Positions 7,196 through 14,998 of a stretch of DNA of 18,270 nucleotides are shown here, piece after piece. Positions within the stretch are counted from its first letter, which is position 1; every line of letters begins with the position of its first letter. The position numbers were made by a program, and so were the translations under genes. Below the pieces are notes generated by a model. It was not told where the DNA came from. It worked only from the letters and a program-made list of their open reading frames with translations, and did not search any database. This DNA comes from CAVPGH01 sp046726955 (GTDB lineage Bacteria > Acidobacteriota > Vicinamibacteria > Fen-336), in assembly GCA_046726955.1 (NCBI GenBank), contig JBKPBQ010000382.1, forward strand, positions 1-18,270, given 5' to 3'.

Positions 7196-7708
7196 ATGCG
7201 GTCGATGCGCACGGACGCAACGAGCCTGGCGCTCCGGTACGGCACCGGAGCCGTTCTCGCCGCGCTCGTGCTCTTCCACGCCTGGCTGGCGGGGCGCCGC
7301 CTGGCGGATCAGAGCGCGCTCGACCCCCACGTCCTCCTCCGCTGGCTGGCGGGGCTCGGTGTCGTGGGGGCGCTCCTGTGGCTCCGCCGCCTGGGACTGC
7401 CGCTTCTGCGCGGCCGCAAGGCCCTCGCGCTCTGGACGGTGGCGCTCCTCCTGCACGGAAACAGCGACTTCGGCCGGCTCGCCGCGGAGGCGCAAGCCAC
7501 CACGGCACCCGAGGCCCTCGTCCTCGTGATCCCGGGCGTGATGTCCCTGGTCACGGCCAGCGCGTTCCTGCTCGTCGCCGCCCTTCGCCCGCGTCCGCTG
7601 CTCGCGCCCGCGACCCCCGAAGGGCTCGCTCGATCGTTCTCGAGCGGCCGTCTCCTCGCCCCCGGCCGCACCGGTCGGGGCTGTCGGGCCCCTCCCGCCT
7701 TCTCCTGA
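7196..7708 (+). CDS. Small hypothetical membrane protein
   Basis: 170 residues, family not recognised. Four hydrophobic stretches are visible at about residues 17-32, 48-63, 77-87 and 107-130, with basic loops between (GRR, RR, RGRK). A His in or next to three of them (H28, H45, H87) and the phrase LLLHGNSDFGR are the only landmarks. Third-position G/C bias is strong up to about residue 140, which supports coding. The last 30 residues (Ser/Gly/Arg/Pro-rich) lose this bias, so the true C-terminus may differ. There is no ribosome site; ATG 7205 is an alternative start. It precedes the ccsA/hemX gene by 113 bp on the same strand and may be part of the same transcript. Confidence 0.6.
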   Translation: MRSMRTDATSLALRYGTGAVLAALVLFHAWLAGRRLADQSALDPHVLLRWLAGLGVVGALLWLRRLGLPLLRGRKALALWTVALLLHGNSDFGRLAAEAQATTAPEALVLVIPGVMSLVTASAFLLVAALRPRPLLAPATPEGLARSFSSGRLLAPGRTGRGCRAPPAFS

Positions 7709-7740
7709 CGAACCGGCTTCTCCAGGGCTTTCCGGTCGTC
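7707..7740 (+). repeat. Inverted repeat after the small membrane gene
   Basis: GACGA(A)CCGG (7707-7716) pairs with CCGGTCGTC (7732-7740) around a 15-nt loop, with one bulged A in the left arm. It overlaps the stop codon. It is followed by CTTTCG and not by a T-run, so it is a weak terminator or RNA processing site at best. The rest of 7741-7821 shows only the ribosome site of the next gene. Confidence 0.25.
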
Positions 7741-7821
7741 CTTTCGTGAGACGCCCGAAGTAGCTCGACAGCGGGCCCGGGGTCCGGACAGCAAGGATCC
7801 CTTCATCCGACGGAGACTTTC

Positions 7822-8643
7822 GTGGACGCGGCCATTCGCCTCCTCAACACGCTCCTGCCGATCGCCTACGCGCTGAGCGTCCTTGCCTACCTCGCAGACT
7901 TCGTGCGCGAGGACCCGGCGGCGTCGCGCGTGGGGAGGGTGCTGCTGCAGTCGGCGGTCGTCCTCCACGCGGCGTACCTCGCCCTGCGCACCTTCGACTA
8001 CGGCCACGTCCCGCTCGCCTCGCTCTCCGAGGTGCTCACGTCGGTCGCCTTCGGCCTCGCCGTCGTCTACCTCTACGTCGAGGCGCGGAGCGGCATCGCG
8101 ACCACCGGGACCTTCGTCATCGCGTTCGTGCTCGCCTTCCAGACCGTCTCCTCCGCCTTCGTCTCGCCGATCGAGACGTTTCCCGCCGTCCTCCGGAGCC
8201 CGCTCTTCGCGCTCCACACGTCGGCCGCGGTCCTCGGGTACACCGCCTTCGCGGTGTCCGCAGTCTACGGTGTCCTCTTCCTGCTCCTGCACCACGAGCT
8301 CAAGGCCAGCCGCTTCGGTATCGTCTACAGGCGCCTGCCGCCTCTCGACGTCCTCGCCCGCATGAGCCTGCGCGCGTGGATACTCGGCCTCGCCTTCCTG
8401 AGCGCCACGATCGTGGTGGGTGCTCTGTGGGCGGCGGGGCGCTACCCGGCCTTTGGGCGCGATCCCAAGGTGCTGCTGACGTTCGCCGTGTGGGCGGTCT
8501 ACGCCGGCGGTCTCTTCCTCCACCACCGCCAGGGCTGGCCCGGGCGGCGCACGATCGTCGTCTCGCTCGTGGGCTTCGGGCTCATGGTCGTCTCCATGGC
8601 CGCGGTGCGGCTCTTCCTCCCCTCCTTCCACTGGTTCGCGTGA
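7822..8643 (+). CDS. hemX: CcsA/HemX-like heme-operon membrane protein
   Basis: 273-residue protein with about eight transmembrane segments, of the CcsA/CcmC/HemX superfamily. Family landmarks are PLASLSEVL (64-72), H132 in ALHTSAAVLGYTAFA, LHHEL (156-160) and DPKVLLTFAVWAVYAGGLFLHH (214-235). In true cytochrome c synthases the segment before DPK is a tryptophan-rich WGxxWxWD motif. Here it is AAGRYPAFGRD, so heme ligation of the CcsA type is unlikely and HemX is the better name. In Bacillus, HemX sits next to hemA and lowers the amount of glutamyl-tRNA reductase; a similar role is inferred here from its position directly before hemA. It starts at GTG with GGAGA 5-6 nt upstream. A real CcsA in cytochrome c maturation remains the alternative. 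Confidence 0.85.
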   Translation: MDAAIRLLNTLLPIAYALSVLAYLADFVREDPAASRVGRVLLQSAVVLHAAYLALRTFDYGHVPLASLSEVLTSVAFGLAVVYLYVEARSGIATTGTFVIAFVLAFQTVSSAFVSPIETFPAVLRSPLFALHTSAAVLGYTAFAVSAVYGVLFLLLHHELKASRFGIVYRRLPPLDVLARMSLRAWILGLAFLSATIVVGALWAAGRYPAFGRDPKVLLTFAVWAVYAGGLFLHHRQGWPGRRTIVVSLVGFGLMVVSMAAVRLFLPSFHWFA

Positions 8644-9935
8644 TGAGCGGCCTGCACCTGATCGGCGCGAGCCACCGCACGGCCGGGATCGACTTGCGCC
8701 ACGACCTCGCGCTCGGCGCGGACGAGGTCCGGGAAGCGCTGCGCCACGCCCGCGGCCACGAGACGCTGCGCGAGTCGCTCGTCCTCTCCACCTGCAACCG
8801 GACGGAGTTCTACGTGGTCGCCGCGGATGGCGGCGCCGCCGAGGCCGCGGTGCGCGCGCTCGTGCAACGTGCCAAGGGCACCGACCTCCTCGCCCCCGGT
8901 CCCGAGCGCTACACGCTCGCCGACGGGGACGCGGCGCGGCACCTTCTCCGGGTGGCCGCGGGCCTCGACTCGATGGTGCTGGGCGAGGCGGAAATCCTCG
9001 GCCAGGTGAAGGACGCGTTGGCCGCCGCGGTCGCGGAGAGCGCCTCCGGTACCCTCCTCGACCGTCTCCTTACGACGGCGCTCCGCGCGGGAAAGCGCGC
9101 GCGCACCGAGACGGAGATCGGGGCGGGAACGGTCTCCGTCGCCTCGGCGGCGGTCGCGCTCGCGGGCAAGGTCTTCAGCGACCTCGCCGAGTGCCAGGTG
9201 CTCGTGGTGGGGGCGGGGGAGACGGCGCGGCTCGCCGGCCAGCACTTCGCGCTGCGCCGGCCCGCCGCTCTGCGCGTCGCGAACCGCACGCCCGAGCGCG
9301 CGGCCGCCCTCGCGCAGGCGCTGGGGGGAGAGGCGATCTCGCTCGACACGCTCTCCTCCGCCGTGGCCGCCGCCGATGTGGTGGTGTTCGCCACGAGCGC
9401 GGGAAGGCCGCTCCTGGGCAGCGAGACCGTGCGCGAAGCGCTGCGCGCCCGACGGGGACGGCCGCTTCTCCTGCTGGACCTCGGGGTGCCGCGGAACGTC
9501 GAGGCCGGCGTTGCCGCCCTCGACGGCGTCTTCCTCCACACCGTGGACGCCGTGCGCGGCCACGTGGACGAGAACCTCGGCCGCCGCCGGCGCGCCGTGC
9601 CCCGCGTGGAGGCGATCGTCGAGGAGGAGCTCGCGACCTTCCTCGACTGGGTGCGCAGCCTCGAGGTGACGCCGACGCTCCGCGCGCTGCGCGAGCGCTT
9701 CGAGGAGGTGCGGGCGGCGGAGGTCGGCCGCCACCTCGGCCGGTTCTCCAAGGAGGACGCGGAGCGGGTGGAGTCGCTCACGCGGTCGCTCGTGAACAAG
9801 CTGCTGCACACGCCGATGACGCGGCTCAAGGCGCTCGCCAACGGCAACGGCGAGGACCTCCGCCGGCTCGACGCCGTGCGCGAGCTGTTCGATCTCGAAG
9901 CGAAGAGCGAGCACGAGGAGGCCGGCGGTGCCTGA
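8643..9935 (+). CDS. hemA: Glutamyl-tRNA reductase
   Basis: 430 residues, normal length. The enzyme reduces the glutamate of Glu-tRNA(Glu) with NADPH to glutamate-1-semialdehyde, the first committed step of the C5 pathway. Visible features are GASHRTAGID at the N-terminus, the catalytic Cys in STCNRTE (C51) and the block H100-LLRVAAGLDSMVLGEAEILG. The NADPH Rossmann motif VLVVGAGETARL lies at 187-198, followed by ANRTPERA and a helical dimerisation tail. The ATG overlaps the preceding TGA by one base (TGATG) and has no ribosome site of its own. Translation therefore probably depends on ribosomes finishing hemX, which ties the two proteins together. The HemA product is handed to HemL, encoded five genes on. 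Confidence 0.97.
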   Translation: MSGLHLIGASHRTAGIDLRHDLALGADEVREALRHARGHETLRESLVLSTCNRTEFYVVAADGGAAEAAVRALVQRAKGTDLLAPGPERYTLADGDAARHLLRVAAGLDSMVLGEAEILGQVKDALAAAVAESASGTLLDRLLTTALRAGKRARTETEIGAGTVSVASAAVALAGKVFSDLAECQVLVVGAGETARLAGQHFALRRPAALRVANRTPERAAALAQALGGEAISLDTLSSAVAAADVVVFATSAGRPLLGSETVREALRARRGRPLLLLDLGVPRNVEAGVAALDGVFLHTVDAVRGHVDENLGRRRRAVPRVEAIVEEELATFLDWVRSLEVTPTLRALRERFEEVRAAEVGRHLGRFSKEDAERVESLTRSLVNKLLHTPMTRLKALANGNGEDLRRLDAVRELFDLEAKSEHEEAGGA

Positions 9936-10899
9936 GACGCTGCGCCTCGGGACCCGCGGGAGCCCGCTCGCCTTGTGGCAGGCGGAAGAGGTCGAGCGAC
10001 GCCTCCGCACTCTCGACCCCGGCCTGCGGATCGAGCGGGAGATCCTGAAGACGCCGGGCGACCGCGCGCTCGACGAGGCGCTCTTCCGGATCGGCGACAA
10101 GGGGCTCTTCACGAAGGACGTCGAGCAAGCGCTCGCGGACGGCCGCATCGACCTCGCCGTGCACAGCCTGAAGGACCTGCCCACCACTCTCGCCCCCGGC
10201 CTCGTGGTGGGCGCCGTCCTCGAGCGCGAGGACCCGCGCGACGCTCTCGTCTCGGCGGGCGCGTGGCTGCACGAGCTGCCGCGGGGCGCGCGGGTGGGGA
10301 CGTCCTCGCTGCGGCGGCGCGCCCAGCTCCTCGCGCTGCGGCCGGACCTGCGAATCGTCGAGGTCCGCGGGAACGTGGCGACGCGCCTCGCCAAGGCCGT
10401 GCGCGGCGAATGCGAGGCCGTCGTGCTCGCGCTCGCCGGCCTCCTGCGTCTGGGGCTGGCCGATCGCGCGGTCGAGGTGTTCGAGCCGGAGCGGATGCTC
10501 CCCGCGGTCGGACAGGGAGCCCTCGCCGTGGAAGTCCGCGAGGGCGACGCGAAGCGGCGAGAGCTCCTGGCCCGGATCGACCACCGGCCCACGCGTCTCG
10601 CCGTCAGCGCGGAGCGCTCGCTCCTCGCGCGCCTCGAAGGGGGCTGCCAGGTACCGGTGGGCGCCCTCGCCGTGTTCGGCGCCAAGGGCTCGCTCGAGCT
10701 GTCCGCCCTCGTTGCGGATCTCGACGGAGAGAAGGTGGTGCGCGCCTCAGGATCGGGCGCGGCGGCGACGGAGGCGGACGCGTGCGCGGTCGGGGACCGT
10801 GTGGCGGCGCAGCTGATCGCCGAGGGAGCCCGCGAGGTGCTGAACCGCATCCGCGCCGTGGGGCGCGCCGTCCCGCAGTCGCCGGCGGGGACCGCGTGA
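9928..10899 (+). CDS. hemC: Porphobilinogen deaminase (hydroxymethylbilane synthase)
   Basis: 323 residues, slightly longer than typical because of a short C-terminal extension. It polymerises four porphobilinogens into hydroxymethylbilane. Evidence includes RLGTRGSPLALWQAE near the start, KGLFTKDVEQAL (58-69), the catalytic Asp in HSLKDLPT (D83), GTSSLRRRAQL, and the dipyrromethane cofactor Cys in EGGCQVPVGA (C240). It starts at GTG with GAGGAGG 6 nt upstream inside the end of hemA, and overlaps hemA by 8 nt. Confidence 0.97.
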   Translation: MPETLRLGTRGSPLALWQAEEVERRLRTLDPGLRIEREILKTPGDRALDEALFRIGDKGLFTKDVEQALADGRIDLAVHSLKDLPTTLAPGLVVGAVLEREDPRDALVSAGAWLHELPRGARVGTSSLRRRAQLLALRPDLRIVEVRGNVATRLAKAVRGECEAVVLALAGLLRLGLADRAVEVFEPERMLPAVGQGALAVEVREGDAKRRELLARIDHRPTRLAVSAERSLLARLEGGCQVPVGALAVFGAKGSLELSALVADLDGEKVVRASGSGAAATEADACAVGDRVAAQLIAEGAREVLNRIRAVGRAVPQSPAGTA

Positions 10900-11693
10900 A
10901 GAGCGCTCCCCTCGTCGCGGTCACGCGGGCGGAGGAAGGGATCGGCTCGCTCGCCTCCGCCCTCGCCCGTCACGGCTGCGACGTGTTCGCGCTGCCCACC
11001 GTGGCCTTCGCGCCTCCGGACGACCTCGCCCCGCTCGACGACGCGCTCGAGCGGGCGAACGAGCACGACTGGCTGGTGGTGACGAGCCCGCACGCCGTGG
11101 ACGTCGTGTCCTCGCGGCCCGCCTGGGCCGCCCTCCGGAGACGGGCGACGCCTGCCGTCGCCGCGGTTGGACCGCGGACCGCCGTGCGGCTCGCGCAGGC
11201 CGGGGTGCGCGCCCACCTCGTGGCCGAGGACCCCGGAGCGGGAGGCCTCGTCTCCGCCCTGCGCGAGCGGCTCGGCTCCGCCCTGGCCGAGAAGCGCTTC
11301 CTGTGGCCCCGCTCCGACCGCGCGCGGCGCGAGCTCGCGGACTCGCTTCGCGCGAGCGGGGCCGTCGTCACGGAGGTCGTTGCCTATCGGACGTTGCCCG
11401 CCGAGCCCACGACCGCGGGGGCGTTCCTGCGCCTGCTCGAGCGGGGCGAGATCGACGCCGTGACGTTCATGTCGCCTTCGAGCGCCTCGGGACTCGCCCG
11501 CGCGCTGGGCACCGACAGCCTGCGCGTCCTCGCGGAGCACGCTCTGGTGGCGAGCGTCGGCCCCACGACGAGCGAGGCTTTGCGCGAGCTGGGGGCACCG
11601 CCCGCGGCGGAGGCGGAGACGCGCACCGCCGCCGGGCTCGCGGACGCGGTCGTGCGCGCGCTCCGGGACAACGGATCTGGAGGACGTCCATGA
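10896..11693 (+). CDS. hemD: Uroporphyrinogen-III synthase
   Basis: 265 residues; a divergent family, but the two-lobe layout is clear. Landmarks are VAVTRAEEGIGSLASALARHG, WLVVTSPHAVD, AAVGPRTAVRLAQAG, FLWPRSDRARREL, VVAYRTLP, VTFMSPSSASGLARAL and ASVGPTTSEALRELG. The enzyme closes hydroxymethylbilane with inversion of ring D. The start is GTG, sharing GTGA with the hemC stop (4-nt overlap). Position between hemC and hemB supports the assignment, since hemD is often recognised mainly by context. It is not fused to a SUMT (CobA) domain, unlike in some Firmicutes and Actinobacteria. Confidence 0.93.
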   Translation: MKSAPLVAVTRAEEGIGSLASALARHGCDVFALPTVAFAPPDDLAPLDDALERANEHDWLVVTSPHAVDVVSSRPAWAALRRRATPAVAAVGPRTAVRLAQAGVRAHLVAEDPGAGGLVSALRERLGSALAEKRFLWPRSDRARRELADSLRASGAVVTEVVAYRTLPAEPTTAGAFLRLLERGEIDAVTFMSPSSASGLARALGTDSLRVLAEHALVASVGPTTSEALRELGAPPAAEAETRTAAGLADAVVRALRDNGSGGRP

Positions 11694-12676
11694 GCTACCC
11701 CACCCACCGGCCGCGGCGGCTCCGGCGCACGGAAGCGCTCCGGCGCATCGTCCGGGAGACGCGCCTCTCCGTGGACGACCTCGTGGCGCCGCTGTTCGTC
11801 TGCCCCGGCGAAGGCGTCAAGCAGCCCATCGAGTCCATGCCCGGCTGCTCGCGGCTGAGCGTCGACGGGATCGTCGCCGAGTGCCGCGAGCTCTACCGGC
11901 TGGGCGTGCCCGGGGTGATCCTCTTCGGCATCCCCGAGACGAAGGACGCGGAGGGCAGGAGCGCGCTCGACGAGGACGGGGTCGTGCCGCGCGCGCTGCG
12001 CGCCGTGAAGCACGAGGTCCCGGAGCTGTCGCTCTGGGCCGACGTCTGCCTCTGCGAGTACACCGACCACGGCCACTGCGGCCCACTCGCCGCGGGTCCG
12101 GACGGCCGGATGGACGTGGACAACGACCGGACGCTGCCGCTCCTCTCCCGGGCCGCGGTCGTCCTCGCGCAGGCGGGGGCGGACGTGATCGCACCCTCGG
12201 ACATGATGGACGGACGCGTGGCCGCCATCCGCCGCGCCCTCGACGAGGCCGGCCGCAGCGAAGTGGTCGTCGTCTCCTACGCGGCCAAGTACGCCTCGGC
12301 GTTCTACGGTCCCTTCCGGGAGGCGGCGGGATCCGCGCCCGCCTTCGGCGACCGGCGCGGGTACCAGATGGATCCCGCGAACGCGGACGAGGCCCTGCGC
12401 GAGGTGGCCCTCGACCTCGAGGAAGGCGCGGACGTCGTGATGGTGAAGCCCGCGCTCGCCTACCTCGACGTCGTGCACCGCGTGAAGGAGCGTTTCGGGG
12501 TTCCCGTGGCCGCCTACAACGTCTCCGGCGAGTACGCGCTCGTGCAGGCGGCGGCGGAGAGGGGCTGGGTGGACGGCAAGCGCGTGGCCCTCGAGTCGCT
12601 GCTCTCGATCCGCCGCGCGGGGGCCGACGTGATCCTCACCTACTTCGCCAAGGAGGCGGCGCGATGGCTGGCGTGA
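11690..12676 (+). CDS. hemB: Delta-aminolevulinic acid dehydratase (porphobilinogen synthase), zinc type
   Basis: 328 residues. It condenses two 5-aminolevulinates to porphobilinogen. The catalytic zinc cysteines are all present in DVCLCEYTDHGHCG (C120, C122, C130), so it is the Zn-dependent and not the Mg-only type. Schiff-base lysines are K200 (SYAAKYAS) and K253 (MVKPA). RRLRRTEALRRIVRET at the N-terminus and APSDMMDGRV are typical. The ATG shares ATGA with the hemD stop and has a strong GGAGGA site 5 nt upstream, within hemD. Confidence 0.98.
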   Translation: MSYPTHRPRRLRRTEALRRIVRETRLSVDDLVAPLFVCPGEGVKQPIESMPGCSRLSVDGIVAECRELYRLGVPGVILFGIPETKDAEGRSALDEDGVVPRALRAVKHEVPELSLWADVCLCEYTDHGHCGPLAAGPDGRMDVDNDRTLPLLSRAAVVLAQAGADVIAPSDMMDGRVAAIRRALDEAGRSEVVVVSYAAKYASAFYGPFREAAGSAPAFGDRRGYQMDPANADEALREVALDLEEGADVVMVKPALAYLDVVHRVKERFGVPVAAYNVSGEYALVQAAAERGWVDGKRVALESLLSIRRAGADVILTYFAKEAARWLA

Positions 12677-13977
12677 CCGGGACGACCCTGCGGGCGGAGA
12701 GCCTGGACCTCTTCGCGCGGGCGCGCGCGCGGATGCCCGGCGGCGTCAACTCTCCGGTGCGCGCCTTCCGCGCGGTGGGCGGCGACCCGCTCTTCCTCGC
12801 CCGCGGCAAGGGATCGCGGGTGTGGGACGAGGACGGGGTCGAGTACGTGGACTACGTGCTCTCTTGGGGTCCGCTCATCCTCGGCCACGCGGCGCCGGCG
12901 GTGGTGAAGGCGATCACGGCGCAGGCCCGGCTCGGCACGACCTATGGCGCGCCCAGCCGGCTGGAGGTGGAGGTGGCGGAGACGGTGGCCCGCCTCGTCC
13001 CCTCGGCGGAGATGGTGCGCATGGTCAGCTCGGGGACGGAGGCGACGATGTCGGCGGCGCGCCTCGCCCGCGGCGTCACCGGCCGCGCCGCCATCGTCAA
13101 GTTCGCCGGCTGCTATCACGGCCACGGCGACTCCTTCCTCATCAAGGCGGGCTCCGGTGTCGCGACGCTCGGCCTCCCAGACAGCCCGGGGGTCACCGAG
13201 GGCACGGCCCGCGATACGCTCGTGGCCGAGTTCAACGACCTCGCGAGCGTCGAGGCGTGCTTCGCCGCGGTCGACGGAAAGGTCGCCGCCGTTTTCGTGG
13301 AGCCCGTGGTCGGGAACATGGGCGTCGTCGCCCCGCGCCCGGACTTCCTGCCCGGCCTGCGCGCGCTCTGCACGCGCCACCGGGCGCTCCTCGTCTTCGA
13401 CGAGGTCATGACCGGCTTCCGCCTCGGCCTCGGGGGCGCCCAGGAGCTGTTCGGCGTGCGCCCAGACCTCACGACGTTCGGGAAGATCATCGGCGGCGGC
13501 CTGCCCGTGGGAGCCTACGCGGGATCGCGGGAGCTCATGTCGCGCGTCGCTCCCGCCGGCCCGATCTACCAGGCCGGGACGCTCTCCGGCAACCCGCTCG
13601 CGATGGCCGCCGGGCTCGCCACGCTGCGCGCGCTGGAGGCCGCGCCCGGGATCTACGGGAAGCTCGAGCGTCTGGGCTCGGCCCTCGAGAAAGGCCTGGC
13701 GAGCGTGATCCGCAGCAAGGGCTATCCCTGCCGCGTCGCCCGCGTGGGATCGATGTGGACGCTCTTCTTCACGCCGGACGCGGTCTCGGACTGGCCCTCC
13801 GCCGCGCGCTCCGACACCTCGCGGTTCGCGCGCTTCTTCAACGCCATGCTGGAGCGCGGCGTCTACGTGGCGCCCGCCCAGTTCGAGGCGAACTTCCTTT
13901 CCTCCGCCCACACGAAGGCCGACATAGACAAGACGGTCGCGGCCTCCGCGGCGTCCCTGGAGGTGGCCTTTGCGTGA
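12664..13977 (+). CDS. hemL: Glutamate-1-semialdehyde 2,1-aminomutase
   Basis: 437 residues, a fold-type I PLP enzyme that turns glutamate-1-semialdehyde into 5-aminolevulinate. The signature is complete: MPGGVNSPVRAF, VSSGTEATMSAARLAR, AGCYHGHGDSFL, FDEVMTGFR (D246 contacts the PLP ring) and the PLP lysine K274 in TFGKIIGGGLPVGAYAG. ATG 12664 is chosen because AAGGAGG lies 7 nt upstream. It overlaps hemB by 13 nt; GTG 12673, which would give a 4-nt GTGA overlap, is a weaker alternative. Its presence with hemA and the absence of ALA synthase show the C5 route. Confidence 0.98.
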   Translation: MAGVTGTTLRAESLDLFARARARMPGGVNSPVRAFRAVGGDPLFLARGKGSRVWDEDGVEYVDYVLSWGPLILGHAAPAVVKAITAQARLGTTYGAPSRLEVEVAETVARLVPSAEMVRMVSSGTEATMSAARLARGVTGRAAIVKFAGCYHGHGDSFLIKAGSGVATLGLPDSPGVTEGTARDTLVAEFNDLASVEACFAAVDGKVAAVFVEPVVGNMGVVAPRPDFLPGLRALCTRHRALLVFDEVMTGFRLGLGGAQELFGVRPDLTTFGKIIGGGLPVGAYAGSRELMSRVAPAGPIYQAGTLSGNPLAMAAGLATLRALEAAPGIYGKLERLGSALEKGLASVIRSKGYPCRVARVGSMWTLFFTPDAVSDWPSAARSDTSRFARFFNAMLERGVYVAPAQFEANFLSSAHTKADIDKTVAASAASLEVAFA

Positions 13978-14998
13978 CCTCTTCCTCCGCGCCTGCCGCC
14001 GGGAGGCGGTTGAGCAAACGCCCGTCTGGATCATGCGTCAGGCCGGGCGCTACCTGCCCGAGTACCGCGCGCTGCGCGCCCGCCACTCCTTCCTCGCCGC
14101 CTGCCGCACGCCCGAGATCGCCTGCGAGATCACGCTCCAGCCGGTGCGACGCCTGGACGTGGACGCGGCCATCCTCTTCTCGGACATCCTGCTGCCGCTT
14201 CCGGCGATGGGCGTCGGCGTCGAGTTCCACCCCGCCCCCGTCCTCGCCGCCCCGGTGCGCAGCCGCGCCGCGGTCGAGGCGCTCCGCGCTCCCGACGCGC
14301 GCGAGGCCCTCCCTGAGGTGCTGGAGGCGGTGCGGCTGCTCCGGCGGGAGCTGAAGGTGCCGCTCATCGGCTTCGCGGGCGCCCCGTTCACGCTCGCCGC
14401 CTACCTCGTGGAAGGGCGGGGATCGCAGACCTGGAGCACGTGGAAGCAGATGCTCTTCGCCGAGCCCGAGACTGCGCAACGGCTCCTCGAGACCTGCGCG
14501 GCCACGATCGCGTCCCTGCTCGTCGAGCAGGTGCGGGCGGGAGCCCAGGCCGCGATGCTCTTCGACACGTGGGCGGGTGTGCTCTCTCCCGCCGACTACG
14601 AGACCTTCGCGCTGCCCTGGGCGCGGCAGGTCTTCGAGGCGGTGCGCGAGGCCGACGCCTCCGTGCCCCGCATCTACTACGGAGGCGACTCCGCAGGACA
14701 CCTGGAGGCGCTGCGCGGCGTGGGGGCGGAGGTGATCGGCCTCGACTGGCGGATCAACATCGCGGAGGCGCACCGCCGCCTGGGATCCGGACTCGCCCTC
14801 CAGGGCAACCTCGACCCGGCCGTCCTCCTAGGGTCGCCGTCCCTCGTGGAAGAGCGCGTCGGCCAGGTCCTGGACGAGGCACCCGTGACCGGCCACGTCT
14901 TCAACCTCGGCCACGGGATCCTGCCCGAGACGCCGCCCGAGCACGCGGAGCGTCTGGTGACGACCGTCCACGCGTTGTCCGTGCGGGCGCTGCAATGA
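13970..14998 (+). CDS. hemE: Uroporphyrinogen decarboxylase
   Basis: 342 residues. It removes four carboxyls from uroporphyrinogen III to give coproporphyrinogen III. Seen: VWIMRQAGRYLPEYR with R23 and R27, the essential Asp D72 in ILFSDILLPL, FAGAPFTLAAYLVEGRGS, FDTWAGVLSP, YYGGDSAGHL, LQGNLDPAVLL and NLGHGILPETP. The start is a TTG (13970) with GGAGG 6 nt upstream. The next ATG lies inside the MRQAGRYLPEYR motif and would remove the N-terminal part of the fold, so TTG is well supported. It overlaps hemL by 8 nt. Confidence 0.96.
   Translation: MRDLFLRACRREAVEQTPVWIMRQAGRYLPEYRALRARHSFLAACRTPEIACEITLQPVRRLDVDAAILFSDILLPLPAMGVGVEFHPAPVLAAPVRSRAAVEALRAPDAREALPEVLEAVRLLRRELKVPLIGFAGAPFTLAAYLVEGRGSQTWSTWKQMLFAEPETAQRLLETCAATIASLLVEQVRAGAQAAMLFDTWAGVLSPADYETFALPWARQVFEAVREADASVPRIYYGGDSAGHLEALRGVGAEVIGLDWRINIAEAHRRLGSGLALQGNLDPAVLLGSPSLVEERVGQVLDEAPVTGHVFNLGHGILPETPPEHAERLVTTVHALSVRALQ

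Noticed and set aside
7083..7508. Upstream extension of the Nramp-like protein by about 140 residues
   Set aside because: The extension is Arg/Pro/Ala-rich, has no membrane character and runs antisense through the small membrane gene and the promoter and dyad region.
7750..7800. GC-rich direct and inverted repeats (GACAGC twice around GGGCCCGGGGTCCGG) considered as riboswitch or attenuator before hemX
   Set aside because: The repeats are short and expected by chance at this base composition; no known riboswitch core or T-tract is visible.
8499..11540. About 1000-codon minus-strand open frame opposite hemX-hemA-hemC-hemD
   Set aside because: It lies over four certain heme genes and encodes Arg/His/Glu-rich repeats without any domain pattern, so it is a GC-driven artefact.
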